A stretch of 64,000 bases of DNA. It comes from Pleodorina starrii (taxonomy: Eukaryota; Chlorophyta; Chlorophyceae; Chlamydomonadales; Volvocaceae). The position numbers and the translations under genes were made by a program. The notes beneath the pieces were generated by a model. It was not told the DNA's origin. It did no database searches and was given only the letters and a program-made list of their open reading frames with translations. Where the stretch lies: assembly GCA_030267565.1 (NCBI GenBank), contig BRXU01000022.1:1570001-1634000 (forward strand), read 5' to 3'. This document shows, one piece after another, positions 10,522 through 22,728 of the stretch (within the stretch, counting starts at the first letter, position 1; every line of letters starts with the position of its first letter).

Positions 10522-13418
10522 CTAGCACTTTGAACGCACCGAAAGAGCCTTGAGTTTCGCCTCCAGGGCCTTCACTCGGGAGTCCAGGGTCACGATCTTT
10601 GCCTCGTCAGCCACCAGACGGTTGATCATCTCGGTGGACGAGGGCGGCACTTGGTTGAAGAGAAGCGTGTGGAAGATGTAAGCGGACCTGCGTGCATAAA
10701 TAATATTAATAATACGCCCGACGGAGCCGGGGCGTGGGTTATGGGAGCAGGAGAGGTGGGGTGTCGGGTTGCCCCGATCCCAGGCCTCTCCCGCTACCGT
10801 GACGCAACAATCGGGGTTTATTTCACAGCAAATTGATGACAGCATTCGGCGCCAACACGTAGTTTGCGAGGCTAGGTTCGATTGGTAACTCACAAAAAAC
10901 GCTATCATCTTAATTTTGTATCACTTGATTCATCAGCCCGCTCTGCTCGTAGGCGGCGGCCAAACTTACGTGGAGACGCTGATGTCAGTGTACAAGGTGT
11001 TGTTGGGGGCGGGGCTGGCCAGCTGGCAGAACACCGAGACCGATACGTACGGGTCGAGATCAAACTTGAAGGGGTCTGTGCTGGCAGGCGTCGTGGTCGT
11101 GTTAGGCTTGTTGACGGTGCAGGTGGCGGCCTTGAGGGGGTACATGGAGAGCCCGTTCACATAAGCCTTGACGCCGGGTGCCGGTGGCACGAACTTGATG
11201 GCAAACGAGACACTCTTCAGGTTGAAGCCGGGGGCCTGCGAGACGCGAATGCCCGAGCCATAGAGCTGCAGGCAAGAGAAGTAGGAAGTGTAGACTGCCG
11301 GGTCGAGGAACTGGGACAACGTGCTGACGTACTCGTTGCGGGAGCTGTTGACGGTGGAGGAGCCGCAGGCGGTGGCACGGTAGGCTTGGGCCTTGAATAC
11401 GGCATCGGCAAACTGCACGCAGAGCAGAGCAGCGCAGAGCGAGCAACGGCGGGTAGGTTCAAACGCATTAGCGATCTTCCGTCGGGTCTGCACTCGATCA
11501 CGACATGACAGATAGAACACACTCGCAAGCGGGCGCGAGGGGATGTGCGTTTTTGGGCGGGGCCCCAGCGCGAAGCGCCCAGGGGGGCCCCGCCCTCTAG
11601 GATTTCCCACGTCCGTGCGTGGGATGTCTGATGCCTAATGTAAAAGGGTAAGTGCAGTATCTCAGTCAGCGGAAAACCTGTTTAAGTAAAAGATTACATT
11701 CTTTATTGCATGGTATCTTTATTATAGGAATCCATCATCGCATGAGTAAAAACAAGTTTGGCAGTCTCCATGGACCGAGGCCGAGGTCAAACCAACGCCT
11801 CTCGGCCTAAAATTAATTCCTGAGGATTCTCGTTCCTCAAAGTGGAATTCTGACATGACGGCGTGAAATGAGTCTTCGTTTGCATGGCGAACATGTTTGC
11901 ATGGCGAACATTCGTCCCGCGAACACACCCTAACACACCACAGCAGCTCTGCTTGCCGGTCCGACCGACTTGACGCATATGACGCGCTTCGCGCGGCGCC
12001 GGCAGGCCTTGCTAACGACTCGGCTAGCAGGCATTTCGGGAATAAAGCTCTGGCTGTCTATCAGCAGGAATGTCGACACTCTCACACTTCACGCCCTCGC
12101 TCACCGCCCTAGCACTCAACTTGACCCGTACGGATTGAACGGGGCCCCGCCCTTTTTCCGGCTTCAAGGAAGCCGACACCAACCCCTTGCTGCATGTTCG
12201 CTCTCATGCATTTCGGGTTATTGCATGCGCGCGAGTGTATGTATGTGCGAATTGTGTGTGCGCGCAAACTAGGCCTTCGGACTGTAATAATCAGACAGTA
12301 ATAATAATAATAATAATCAAAGGCGTTTGGGAATTAGGTGGTTTTGCGGATAGTTGGTTGCTTGCCGCCTCTTGCCGTAAACGCAGCTTTTGGATACGTA
12401 CGCAAGTATGACGGTTACATGTGGTGCTGCTAGGGATGATAACGGGAACGAATGCCCGATATATAGTGAAACTGAGGAGCACCGTTGTTGTTGATCAAAA
12501 ACCGATGCATTACTGTTTGCATAAGGGTGCGTGTCGCGCTTCGGCGCCGTAGCGCGACCCGGCCGCCGGCGGCCGGGTCGCGAGTTGTAAATTGTAAACC
12601 ATATGCCCGTGAATCAGCGCCCTTACTTGTCGGATATCACAACTATATATAGCGAGCCACCTATCTACCATCAAAGCAGGTTGCACGGACCCATTCGCAC
12701 ACCCGAATAATATATAGCGGGCAGCACTAGAACGATACACACCTGGCTCTCCCGTTGGAAGGTGAACACGGCGTCACCACCACCGGTCGCACCACCCCAG
12801 CCGAAAGCCGTCGAAGCGACGGCCAGTGTCGAAGCGATGCCCCCATTGGATGCGACGTCCGTTTGGTAATCACTGTGGAGCGCGTGCGGTGGGCGGGCAG
12901 CAGGGGAGACAAGGGATCGATGGAGAGGCACGGACGGTAAGCTGCAACTAACAGGCGGCGGGAGCGGGGCTTGCTTGCCTGCGGGGTTGATTTGGTAGGT
13001 AGCGTGAGGATGTTCAATGGCAAGACTTCAAGCCAAACCCCCCGCACCCGTATCCAGCGATTGTATCCAGCGAGGCGGGACCGTCCGAACACCGGCCAAC
13101 ATTTGACACACTAACACAAGTCAACTATCCTAGAGCTTTAGGAGTTATATATGCAGTGTATCAAAAGATTTGTGAGTGGCCATACCTGTAAGTGTAGGAC
13201 GAATAGTCGAGACAAGCGGCCTGGTGGATTGTGCTGAACGTTGAGGAGGAGGGGCTCACCAGGCTGACCATCTGGTTGATACCGGACAACAGTACCGTCT
13301 GACAGCCGTTGCCGGCCGTGTTGGCGTCCGCATCGCTTTGAGCCAAAGCCAGCTGGCCAACCAAGGAGAGCAGCGCAAGCGCTGAAACAAACACCTTTGC
13401 AAAGGAAGCGGGCCTCAT
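10522..13418 (-). CDS. Secreted two-domain coiled-coil protein, short paralog
   Basis: Four exons, complement of 13186-13418, 12743-12872, 10970-11412 and 10522-10687; 972 nt, 323 aa, phases close exactly. Start chosen at MRPASFAKVF because a clear signal peptide follows (VSALALLSLVGQLALAQ). Exons 1-2 hold a domain with NGCQTVLL, HQAACLDYSSYTY and AFGWGG…RESQ. Exon 3 is Cys-containing and beta-rich (AYRATACGSS, TLSQFLDP, KAATCTV). Exon 4 is a heptad-like coiled coil (EMINRL…KALEAKLKAL). Every exon and phase matches the divergent gene at 16160-22728, so they are paralogs. I do not recognise the family. The last codons run through TCG|GTGCGT, where the paralog has a used donor, so the tail VRSKC is read from a former intron. 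Likely extracellular. Introns 2 and 3 hold retroposons. Confidence 0.8.
10692..10806 (-). mobile_element. SINE-like retroposon, copy 2, in intron 3
   Basis: Same core as copy 1 (GGAGAGGCCTGGGATCGGGG on the minus strand, then CCCCACCTCTCCTGCTCCC and CACGCC) with a short degenerate (ATT)n tail next to the exon 4 acceptor. Confidence 0.65.
11551..12189 (-). mobile_element. Retroposon family A, full-length copy, in intron 2
   Basis: 639 bp. On the minus strand it starts CAAGGGGTTGGTGTCGGC and ends in GGGGCCCCGCCC followed by A5. Both ends carry GC-rich hairpins. Other copies lie at 48929-49233, 60715-61933 and, partial, near 14.58 and 59.36 kb. No open frame; non-autonomous. Confidence 0.75.
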
Positions 13419-16159
13419 GGTGCGCTTGGCTTGGGCGGTAACGTTGGCGACGACGTCCCCACGGTCCGTAATCACCGCAGCCGTCCGGCGCTCACTACAA
13501 TACCGTGACAGGGTTTCGCTGCGAGGGCATAAAATTAAAGGGCATTCAACGTGTGAAGAATCGAAGGATATTGCGAGTTCAGAACGGTGTTCGGGGCATT
13601 AAATAAAAGCAAGGGGCCGGAGCGCGCCACACGCATTCAGCATGAACGCTGCAGAATACTCGGAAACCGTAAAGGCGAAATGAATGCGGAGGGAACGAAC
13701 CGCCAGCAATTAAAAGGGTATGGTTTTGTCACAGCCCTTGGAGAACCATGACTTATTGGCATCTCGTGGCATGCTGCGGACAGCGCTCTATGAGAACGAA
13801 TTTGCTTACCTTCGTTGCCGCGTGCTCTCGGGGTGCGAGTGCGGAATAAAAACACACTCAAAAACGCACAGGAACACCTAGCCTCTATACAAGGTTGCAA
13901 ACACAACAAGTCTTGGCAACTTTAATACTCGCAAGTCGGGTTGCTGTACAATGTCACGGACGTTTTTGATTCGACCCGCCGGCGGTCCAAAGCGCGCGCG
14001 CGCGCGGGACGCAAGGGTGCACGCAAGAGTGCCCAAGGCGCTCGTTGATAGATATTAACGATAAAATAATATTTATTATCACCTGCAGTTCGCAGCCATT
14101 TTATTTGCCGGTGTCTTTCGGTGCCACGCATACGGTTTCTGTCGCCCGCAACTGGCGCGCGCGCGAATGAACGAAGGCGATGCCGCACGTCGTCTTTGAA
14201 ACCTGCAAGCCTTGGAAGCTGATTTTAAATTCCACAAATCATCCGTGTAGTCGGAAGGTAGGTGCGACATGCTGTTTCGAGCTTGGCGCTGGCTTCGTTC
14301 TGGGCGCCTTTCGCGCGCGCACTGGCGCATCACGATCGAAACGCAGAGCGATGCACCTGCCCTCGCCTTTACATAGCCCTCGCCATTGTGCTCACACGAT
14401 GTTGCCTTCTCATTATAAGCTGATATACATTTATACAAAGCTGGTCGCTTGAAAAACGTGATCGTGACAGAAGCGCGGGCATGGTGGCCGTGTTGTCGAC
14501 AACGAAGGGGTGCGTGCGTGTCGGCTTCGTTGCGCGGAAAAAGCCGGGAAAAGCCGAAAAAACCGGGAAAAACCGGATAACGGGCGAGGCCCCGTTAAAT
14601 CCGTACGGGTGGAGTTGAGTGCTAGGGACTTGGGTCGAACCGCTAGATGCCCGCTGCCTAGGCGGGAATGAACGCCTCTGGGGTTTCGGGCAGTTTCACC
14701 GCGAGAGGTTTGAAATGCAATCGAACCGAGTCAGCTGGTGGGGCTTCGGCCCTGCCCGGGGAGTGGGCCCCGTGAACAAATCAGATGACTGTCCGTCACG
14801 TTGACGTGTAGCCGAAATACCGGTAGTAAGAGGCGGCGCGGAATGTAAGTCCGTCCGGCTGAACAGGTTGGCTCCTGTCCACTCAATACCGGTATTCCCA
14901 CCCCGCAAGCATCCTAGGGACTTGGGGGTAACAGCTCTTCATCAGCAGCTCTTGACAGCGGATTTCGACAGCCATGACGACTTAGATCCGTCCCTGGTGG
15001 AAACCCGTACGGTCCGGCCTTCCCAACCCCAACCCCGCCGCGTGCCATCATCCGGTTTACATTATATGATCAAAGCTGTCGCGAAGTCGCGCGTCGCGAA
15101 CTTATGACGTAATGTCACTATACAACATCCATTTTTGTTAGGGCTTGCCCACTGCTGGACCTGTTGGGCGGCCCGCAGAAGACCGTATCGCGCAACAACT
15201 AGATTACCCATCATGTTTGTCCCTTGCAACCTTTGTCATTCTTTGTAATCGTAGTATGCGTAAAGGCGGTCTGACCAGCTCGCAGAACTGTGGTGTGGTC
15301 GCGTGAATGTTCACACGCAATGCAAAGATAATTGGATGTCGAAACGAAGAGACGCCGTGGATGTTTGACTAACATCTTTTATACTGATACCTGCACCATA
15401 ATTTGATTAGTATGTAATATAGATTTCCAAGGACTATTTGTATTGCTTTTTTGCTCATCGAGCGAGTGGAGTTGGTCGTCACTCAGCCAGCCAGCAGCCA
15501 GCCAGCCACGGACAGGGGCAACCCTAGGGGGCGGGAAGCGCTGGGGCCCCGCCCAAAAATTGTACAACAGTACGTCTATGACTAACCGTTTTTATACATA
15601 CGGCCGTATGTATAAAAGCGAAGTTCCGCCATGAGCTTTATCATACATAGCGATCGAGCACATCCGCTTGCTCGCGACCAGGCGCCACTCGTGTCTGGCA
15701 CTTGACCTACTTACCTGGCTCGACGCGCGTGAACGATCTATCATCATGATGGAATAGGTTATGCGCATCGGCCTACGCTTGGTCCTCGCTAAGAGTGCCA
15801 TCTTCGACATATCATCTCAAACACGTACGCGGTAAGTTAACGCGCTTCTTTGACCTGCCGCCAACCGCTGCTGCTGCTGGGCGGGAGGGCGGCTGCTGCT
15901 CAATCGTTGGGCTTCCTCATCAGTTCAAAAGATGTTATTTGTCGTGTCAACACATTAACTTGACACATTTATTTGTTTTGACCGTCTTCGGTACGGTATT
16001 CGGCTCCAGCCGTGCGTGTTACGGTAACGAACCAAGTTGACTTCATTCGAATTCGTGCTTATCGCCCCACCCGCCGCGCGCGTCATGCTGTCCAGTTTTT
16101 ATCATGGGCGTTCTAATGCGTTTATATTAAATGCATTATGAATTGCAGGAAGGTCTCAC
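13419..16159. promoter_or_regulatory. Divergent intergenic region between the two paralogs
   Basis: 2.7 kb between two start codons facing outward, so it must hold both promoters. It contains a diverged family A fragment (near 14.58-14.72 and 15.50-15.56 kb) and a short GC dinucleotide run at 13996. No TATA box or known motif can be named with confidence. Confidence 0.5.
14580..15560 (+). mobile_element. Retroposon family A, diverged or broken copy
   Basis: Left part (ATCCGTACGGGTGGAGTTGA at about 14601) and right end (AAGCGCTGGGGCCCCGCCC, then A5, near 15555) match other family A copies in the right order and direction. The middle is mostly unalignable by eye. It may be one old copy or two fragments. 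Confidence 0.45.
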
Positions 16160-19100
16160 ATGGCTGTTCTACGAAGCTATGAGCGGCGGGTGATGACGCC
16201 GCCACCTCCCCGCGCCAAGCGACAAACGTCGGCGACGTTGTTTCTTGTCGTCGTTTTAGCTTTCGTTGCTAGCTTTCTGGCGCCTGTATCTTCCATTGAC
16301 GACACTGCTGGCGACGTCTGCCAGGCGACCCTTCAGAGGGGTGTGTACAAGATGTTCACCGGCTCTACGTCCGTGACATACACCCAGGTCCACCAGGCGG
16401 CTTGCCAAGACTACTCAAGCCTCACGTTCAGGTGGGCAGTTGAACACGCAGGGTCGGTGTGGGAGCAGGTGCAGGTCACGAAGACCGTAACTACTTCTAA
16501 TAATAATAATAATAATATTACGCCGGGCCAAAACCCTGGCGTGGTTTATGGGGGCGGGTGCAATGAGGCTCGACTAGGAGCCTGTACGCCGCCACCACCA
16601 GGGGAGCTCCACATAAAACAACCTTACCCTACCCCTTGACGATTGGACGTGTAGCATGTGGGTCCCTCGAGGGAGCGTCGCCGTAGGACTATGTTATTCA
16701 GGTACTTGATTGCGAGGTCATGAAGGCGCGCGCAGCATTGTGTGGCAGTGTCTGGTGGCACGCCGAGCTCGGTGATAAGGGGCTTTAGGTCATTGCGAAT
16801 GTAACTACTTCTACAACGGTCCCTACCCTACCCTACCTAGGACCCCGCACCATGCATGACGCCTCCTTTACGCTCAGACCGTCGCGTGCTGCCCCTGCTG
16901 CGTATTTGGGTCTTGTCTTGCTATCCGCATTCGTGTAAAGTGAAGCCGTAGATAGGCAGTATTTGGGCCTCACCGTGCCGCCTTGCTACGTATGTATATA
17001 TAGTAGTTCATGTAAGGCTGATACTGAATGTACTCGTTGCCCACCATCCGTCGCCACACCTACCCCGCCACAGCGCTTACCGGGCGGGCGCGACAGTCCT
17101 TGGCACCCTTGCAGCAAAGCTCAACCTCGCCTCCAACGCATTTGGCTGGGGAGGGGCAATCGGCAACAATTTCACGTCCTTCCTTAGGGAAAGTCAGGTG
17201 CGGGCGCAACACCCATCCACTCATGCATGCATGCACATGTGTATGTATGCCGCCGTGCGTGGATGGGCGGGCGGACGTCAAATGACACCGATCGACACGC
17301 AGTCCTCCCTTATTATTAGTGATGGGCGCAGCATTAGCTTGCGTCATGTATCGATTGAGCTTCGCCTAAAGTAACGGTCATCGGCGCATAGCACTGTTGG
17401 GTGGCTTCTCTGCAAGCACGTGGGACCGCGGCGGGCCTCCTCTCGCCAGCAGTACCGAGTGCCGTACTCTCGCACTCACCAGAAGCGTTTTTTACGTATG
17501 TGCTCTAGCGCGCCATATGCCCCATGTACCCATCACGGCCACTGCGGGTAGCAAATGTTGGCTCTACGTACATATATACGGTGCATCACCGCACACGTAC
17601 AACCCACTCAATCCGTTTTGCTGTCTGCTGTGCACGATATGAATGACGACTTTCTGCACATGCACCTACCTACCCGTGCACCCGCAGTTCGTCGATGCCC
17701 TGTCCAAGGCCGCCGCCTACAGGGCCACCGCCTGCGGCTCTTCCTCCGTCACGAGCGCCAACGGCGACATCGTGAGCACTCTGTCTCAGTTCCTGGACCC
17801 CGAGGTCTACACGACCTACCTGTCCTGCATGAATCTGTACAGCTCAGGCATCCAGGTGGCCGTGACGCCGGTGTTCAACAACCCAAAGTCAATCTCCCTT
17901 AACCTCCGATACACGCCTCCGAAATCCGGTGCCAAGGCCTACTTGACTGGCTCGTCGGTCTACCCACCCAAGGCAGCCACCTGCACCATCCAGAGCTTCT
18001 CGGCTGTCGCCGGCCCAAAACCGGCGGACCCTTTCAAGATTGAGCTGACGCCGGACACTACGTTCACGGTGACCTGCCAGCTCACGGCGGACTCCACAAA
18101 CAACAACACCTACACGGACGTCAACATATACACGTGAGTGATCCGTGAGGGGTGACGGATGCAAACGCGGTTTATTACGGGATATTCGTTGGCTCTAGGA
18201 CGGAACGTGGAGGGCAAGGTTTCGAAATAACGGTAGATGTCTGATGCTTCGGTCCAGCTGCATGCGTGGTTAGCTATATATCTAGATAGGTAGATCGCGC
18301 GGGCTTCTTGTGTGCCAGCTGCTGCGGCCTCAACGCGCGCCGCCCTGCGTGCGCCGTACGTGCATGCCTGCCTTGCCGCGGAGTACACACTCCAATCGTT
18401 TCTGCTGAGCGTACATAACACAATTCAAGTAAGGCACCTGCTGCTGCAGCATGCATCCGCTGGTTTATCAAACAGGATGTGATGCCGCGCCTGTTCCTGC
18501 TGCTCCACATATACATTCACATGCGTGCGATGGAGGAAGCAAGCGATGAAATGGGATCCCCCTCGCTCGTTTGGCGAAAATGCTTGAGCGCATCTGGGCC
18601 CACCGCAACTCAATTGTCTCCGCTAGTGTCTCCTTCTCCTGCATGGGCGGTTTACTTTTTTCTGTCGTGCTTTTAGTCGTTTTTGTTCCCTTGGGCCCTC
18701 GGCTCGTACGTATGGGATTTTTTGTTCATGAGCGGGGCACGCACCCCCAACCATGGGGGGGGGGAATGCGTTTCACTAGGCCACATGTGTGCGGTGTATC
18801 GCTGCGTCGCCGTCACGCGAGGAGGCACATACATTGCATTCCTTAAGGTGCGACGACCAAGCAAGGTGAATAGCTCGCGAAGACGTACAGCCCGTATCAC
18901 CCGTAACACCCACATCACCCGCACACCCGTATCCATCACCAATATCAGAGCTGTCAGTGTCATGTTTTGCCTTTGCGATCGAAACGTGTTCGGTGGTCAT
19001 TCATTCGCAGGTCGTCCGGTGTCTTCCACACCCCGCTCTTCAGCAAGCCTCTCCCGTCCCCATCCACGGTGCTGGGCCGAGTCAATGCCGCCAGCTCCAC

Positions 19101-22100
19101 AATTCAAAACTTGGAGGCTCGCCTGGGAAACCTAGAAGACGAGCTTGACCATTACTCGGTACGCGCGCGCGCTTGAGTTGCACGTTGGAGTTGCACGTAT
19201 GGTAGGCGTACTAGCTAGCTAGCACATAACAGGCGCGCTAGCAGTGCAATTGGAAGCGGCGGGTACTCTCGTCAAGGAAATATATAGCTAACTAGCATGC
19301 ATGGATGGGGCCCACGGGGTCCATATCATCACAGCGCTATACCCTCGTACCATATATACGATGCACGTTGCCGTGCGCACTACACACAACGAACTACGTG
19401 TTCATTCCAGAGATATCGATAGTTGTTCATGTTTCCTTGCTTGCTCTTACTTACTTGCAGGTGCCACCATCGCCACCTACCCCGCCATCACCGCGCCCGC
19501 CTTCACCCGCCCCATCCCCCCCGCCATCTCCTCCACCTCCTCCACCTCGTCCACCAAGGCCACCAAGGCCACCGTCGCCCTTTCCCCCATCGCCGCCGTC
19601 ACCACCACCATCTCCACGACCCCCCTCACCATCCCCCCCTCCTTCACCCCGGCCACCATCTCCGCCGTCCCCGCAACCACCTTCCCCGTCCCCGCCGCCC
19701 CCCCCGCCGCCGTCCCCGCCGCCACCGTCCCCACCGCCACCTTCTCCATCGCCACCGTCCCCGGCGCCACCGTCCCCGCCACCGCCGTCCCCGCCGCCAC
19801 CGTCCCCGCCACCGCCGTCCCCCCGCCCGCCGTCCCCGCCCCCGCCATCTCCACCACCACCGCCGCCGCCGTCCCCGCCCCCGCCGTCTCCACCGCCGCC
19901 GCCTTTGTTCATCTCGTATGGCAAGTGAGTCTTAGCAATAATGCTGGCCTTTTGTGTATGGCTGGTATAATTGTACAACCCGATCGTCCCGTTGTTCTTC
20001 CCGGCGTGGTTTTACATGCTATGCATGGTGAACGTGCGAAGGACATGCATGTTCCTCGGTACACGCACTGATGACGAGCCCGCTTTTCTTTTGGATCCCG
20101 CCCTACAGGTGGGAGTCACTGTACGCCAACGATGGTAAGTGCGTGCGAGCGGTGTGCGTGTTGATGTGTGTCGGTGTATGTGTCAATGCGTGTCGGTGTC
20201 TGAATGCGTGTCAATGCGAGCGGTGCGCGCGTGTATGTGTCGATGGCTCGATGCGTGTCGGTGTAAAAATGTGTCGGCGTCTCTGCGCTGCGTGCCAACC
20301 CACTGTCACGATACCCTACGTCTATGGCTCATCGTGTTCCGTATGTTTAAGTTCTGCGGCCTGGGAAACTGCAATCATACTGCAGACTGGTTAAGGTGAC
20401 AAGCTTGTTGGACAGGCCTGCTCGGGCCTTCCTATCCTATCCTAGCCGGGTCTAGGGATCCTGCTGCCGTACTGGATCACGAGCGAGCGGCACCCAGCTC
20501 CCGCTCAGGCAGTGATCACCGGCGGAGTGACGGCACTCAGATCCCGTCTTCCGGAGTAGATTCCGCGGTGTTCCCCCAACCTTGACCGAGGCGGGGTTTC
20601 CTGGTGTAGAGCCGGCGTGCAATCCAGGTTTTCGACACGCTGTGTCAATTACGTACACAGTGTGTCGTGACACCACGCATGTATGCATGTACAAGCAGTG
20701 CGTGCAACCGTGCACCAAATTGTGCATTATTTGAGCTGCTGCTAACAAACGAATGTCGTCAACGCTTGGACTCATTAATATATTGTATGTTTACCAGTAC
20801 GTAGTGCGTATCGTGGACGTTTACCCAAACCATGTGTGTAAGCCAACAGCAACAAACACCGGCACCAGTTCGAGCGTCCATCCCACAAAAGAACATAAGG
20901 GTGACAAGCCCCTTATGTGCACTAGCGGAAAGTACCTTGCGCTCGCATTGCCCATGCAAAATGAGCTACATACGTTGACGCGGCGCGCACAGTTTGTCGT
21001 ACGTGTCACACGGACGGTGTGCATGCATGCATGCATGTTGCCCACCTACCGCCCTTACGCCCCTTGCCCTTCCTATCCTAAACAACCGGCTACAACCGGC
21101 TTCTTATCTGAATGCAGAAACTGCTGTCGAGCTCGGGCCGTACAACATGGCACCATGGGGCTATACCTGGTTCACCGATGTGTCAGCAAGGTGGATCTGG
21201 GCCCGCGACTTTGGTTCAACAACACGACTGGTGTACCTGAAGAAAGCCATCTACGTTGCATCGCCGTTCACCGTCACGATGCACATTGTTGTCGACGACA
21301 ATGCCGCTGTCTACGTCAATGATGTGTTTATAGCGTATACCAACCTCCGGAACAACGGGTATGTACGAGCACCGGGCCACGCGCTGGGTACCCCTTACGC
21401 AGTGCATGGGTTCAAAATTCGGCATGCATGGGGCGGGTCTTAAGATTAGGTTATACGTATCCTATCCTCGGGGCGTAATGGGCGGGGAATTCGTTCATTG
21501 CTCGAGGATGTTATTTTCTGGCCTGAATGCATGGTGGTTAACTTGTTCTAGGTAGGTATGTAGCTAGGACACATCCAGGCCGGAACAGGGATCAGCTCGA
21601 GGGATGCGTGCGACTTACGGGCTTTTGCGAGGGTCTGCCTGATGAGGGGACGGACGGAAGGACCGGAACGTTTATCGATGGATGGATGTGACGACAGAGA
21701 ACGGCCTGCTGCTGCAGCACGCTGGGCTGTGTGCAAATGAAGGTAAACGGAATGTTTCACATACATGGCGGGGGATAGAAAAATGTGAATTTTTTCCGGC
21801 TACAATTTTCATCACCCATATCCCTACACCGTCTGCAGGGGGAGTGGCCACACGGACATGACCATCACGCTCTCTACCGGCACCAACCGCATTGTCGTTC
21901 GGGCCCAGAACACGGGAGGCTTCATTGCTGGCGCTCTCATCGCCATCACTGACAACGCCAGCGGCGTTACCATGGCGGTGTCCGACAGTACATGGGCGTA
22001 CTCGGCCGAGGAAGCTCACGCCTGCGACTGCAATTACCATTCCGGCGGCTGCAGTGTGAGTCCCCAATCAAAGGTGTTGCCAGCAGATAGACGGGGACAG

Positions 22101-22728
22101 ACGGACGCCCGTTGCCATATATAGCACACATGCTGGCTATCTGACTGAGGGTGTTAAATCGGCGGCCTGTTTGGCGATATTATCGAATTCGTGCGTGCCA
22201 GCCTGGAATTAGGTGAAATCCTAATTGCAACCCCCCCAAAGGCATGCATCCGAACTAGGGCCCCGCCAGCTACAACGAATCCCCAGCAGCAGTTTGCCCA
22301 TCCACCTATCTCCCACACGCAGTTGCCGCTGCCTGGCGAATTCGGTGGACTCCTAATAAATCCCAGATGACCAGGCTGATAGCACACGTTGTAATTGCAT
22401 GACAAGTCACGGGCAGTGGATAACGCTGCACGCTTGGCAGTTGTTGGTTAGCAGCAAGGGTATATGTATATCACCACGCACATTCGTCGACGAAGCCCCG
22501 CCGTCGTCACGCAATAATTAATTCTGACCCTGCTGCCACGCACTGCTGCCGTTGCAGATGTCGATTGTCCCCAGTCCAGCCACTGCTTGCCACTGCTCGT
22601 ACAAGGGGTGGTGGACATGCACCGGCTGGGTTGTCGCATGTGCGGACTGGAACGACTACTACTGCCAAAACCCGGGTGGCAACTGGAACACGTGCCACCA
22701 AGGCGGCGGCGATTGCGGCGCATACTGA
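16160..22728 (+). CDS. Modular secreted cell-wall-type protein, long paralog
   Basis: Nine exons: 16160-16431, 17074-17197, 17688-18133, 19011-19158, 19461-19924, 20109-20134, 21118-21358, 21839-22055, 22558-22728; 2109 nt, 702 aa, phases close exactly. Residues about 1-55: signal peptide or anchor (ATLFLVVVLAFVASFL). To 281: the two-part Cys domain shared with the divergent paralog (DVCQATL, AFGWGG, YRATACGSS). 282-330: coiled coil (STIQNLEARLGNLEDEL). 331-485: Ser-Pro rod, a likely site of hydroxyproline glycosylation as in volvocine wall proteins. 494-646: beta-sandwich like galactose-binding domains (ARWIWARDF, VDDNAAVYVND, NRIVVRAQNTGG). 647-702: tail with seven Cys and five Trp. Two globular parts joined by a rod recalls pherophorins, but the end domains are not pherophorin-like to my eye. 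Family unknown; extracellular matrix role inferred. TGTAA at 23439 and 23449 may be poly(A) signals. Confidence 0.82.
16498..16605 (-). mobile_element. SINE-like retroposon, copy 3, in intron 1
   Basis: Minus strand CCCATAAACCACGCCAGGG, then GGCGTA and (ATT)n, matching the 3' end of copies 1 and 2. The rest has diverged. Confidence 0.5.
18540..18615. repeat. Dispersed repeat, copy 2, in intron 3 of the long paralog
   Basis: Partner of 9270-9345; see there. Confidence 0.65.
19461..19924 (+). repeat. Ser-Pro coding low-complexity exon
   Basis: Exon 5 of the long paralog. Short SPP, SPPPP and RPPSP units encoded mostly by CCG, CCC, CCA and TCC/TCG. Long frames on the opposite strand (Gly/Asp-rich) are by-products. 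Confidence 0.9.

Noticed and set aside
19451..19978. Gly/Asp-rich and Val/Ala-rich frames on the minus strand
   Set aside because: Mirror images of the Ser-Pro exon, which has correct splice sites and phase on the plus strand.
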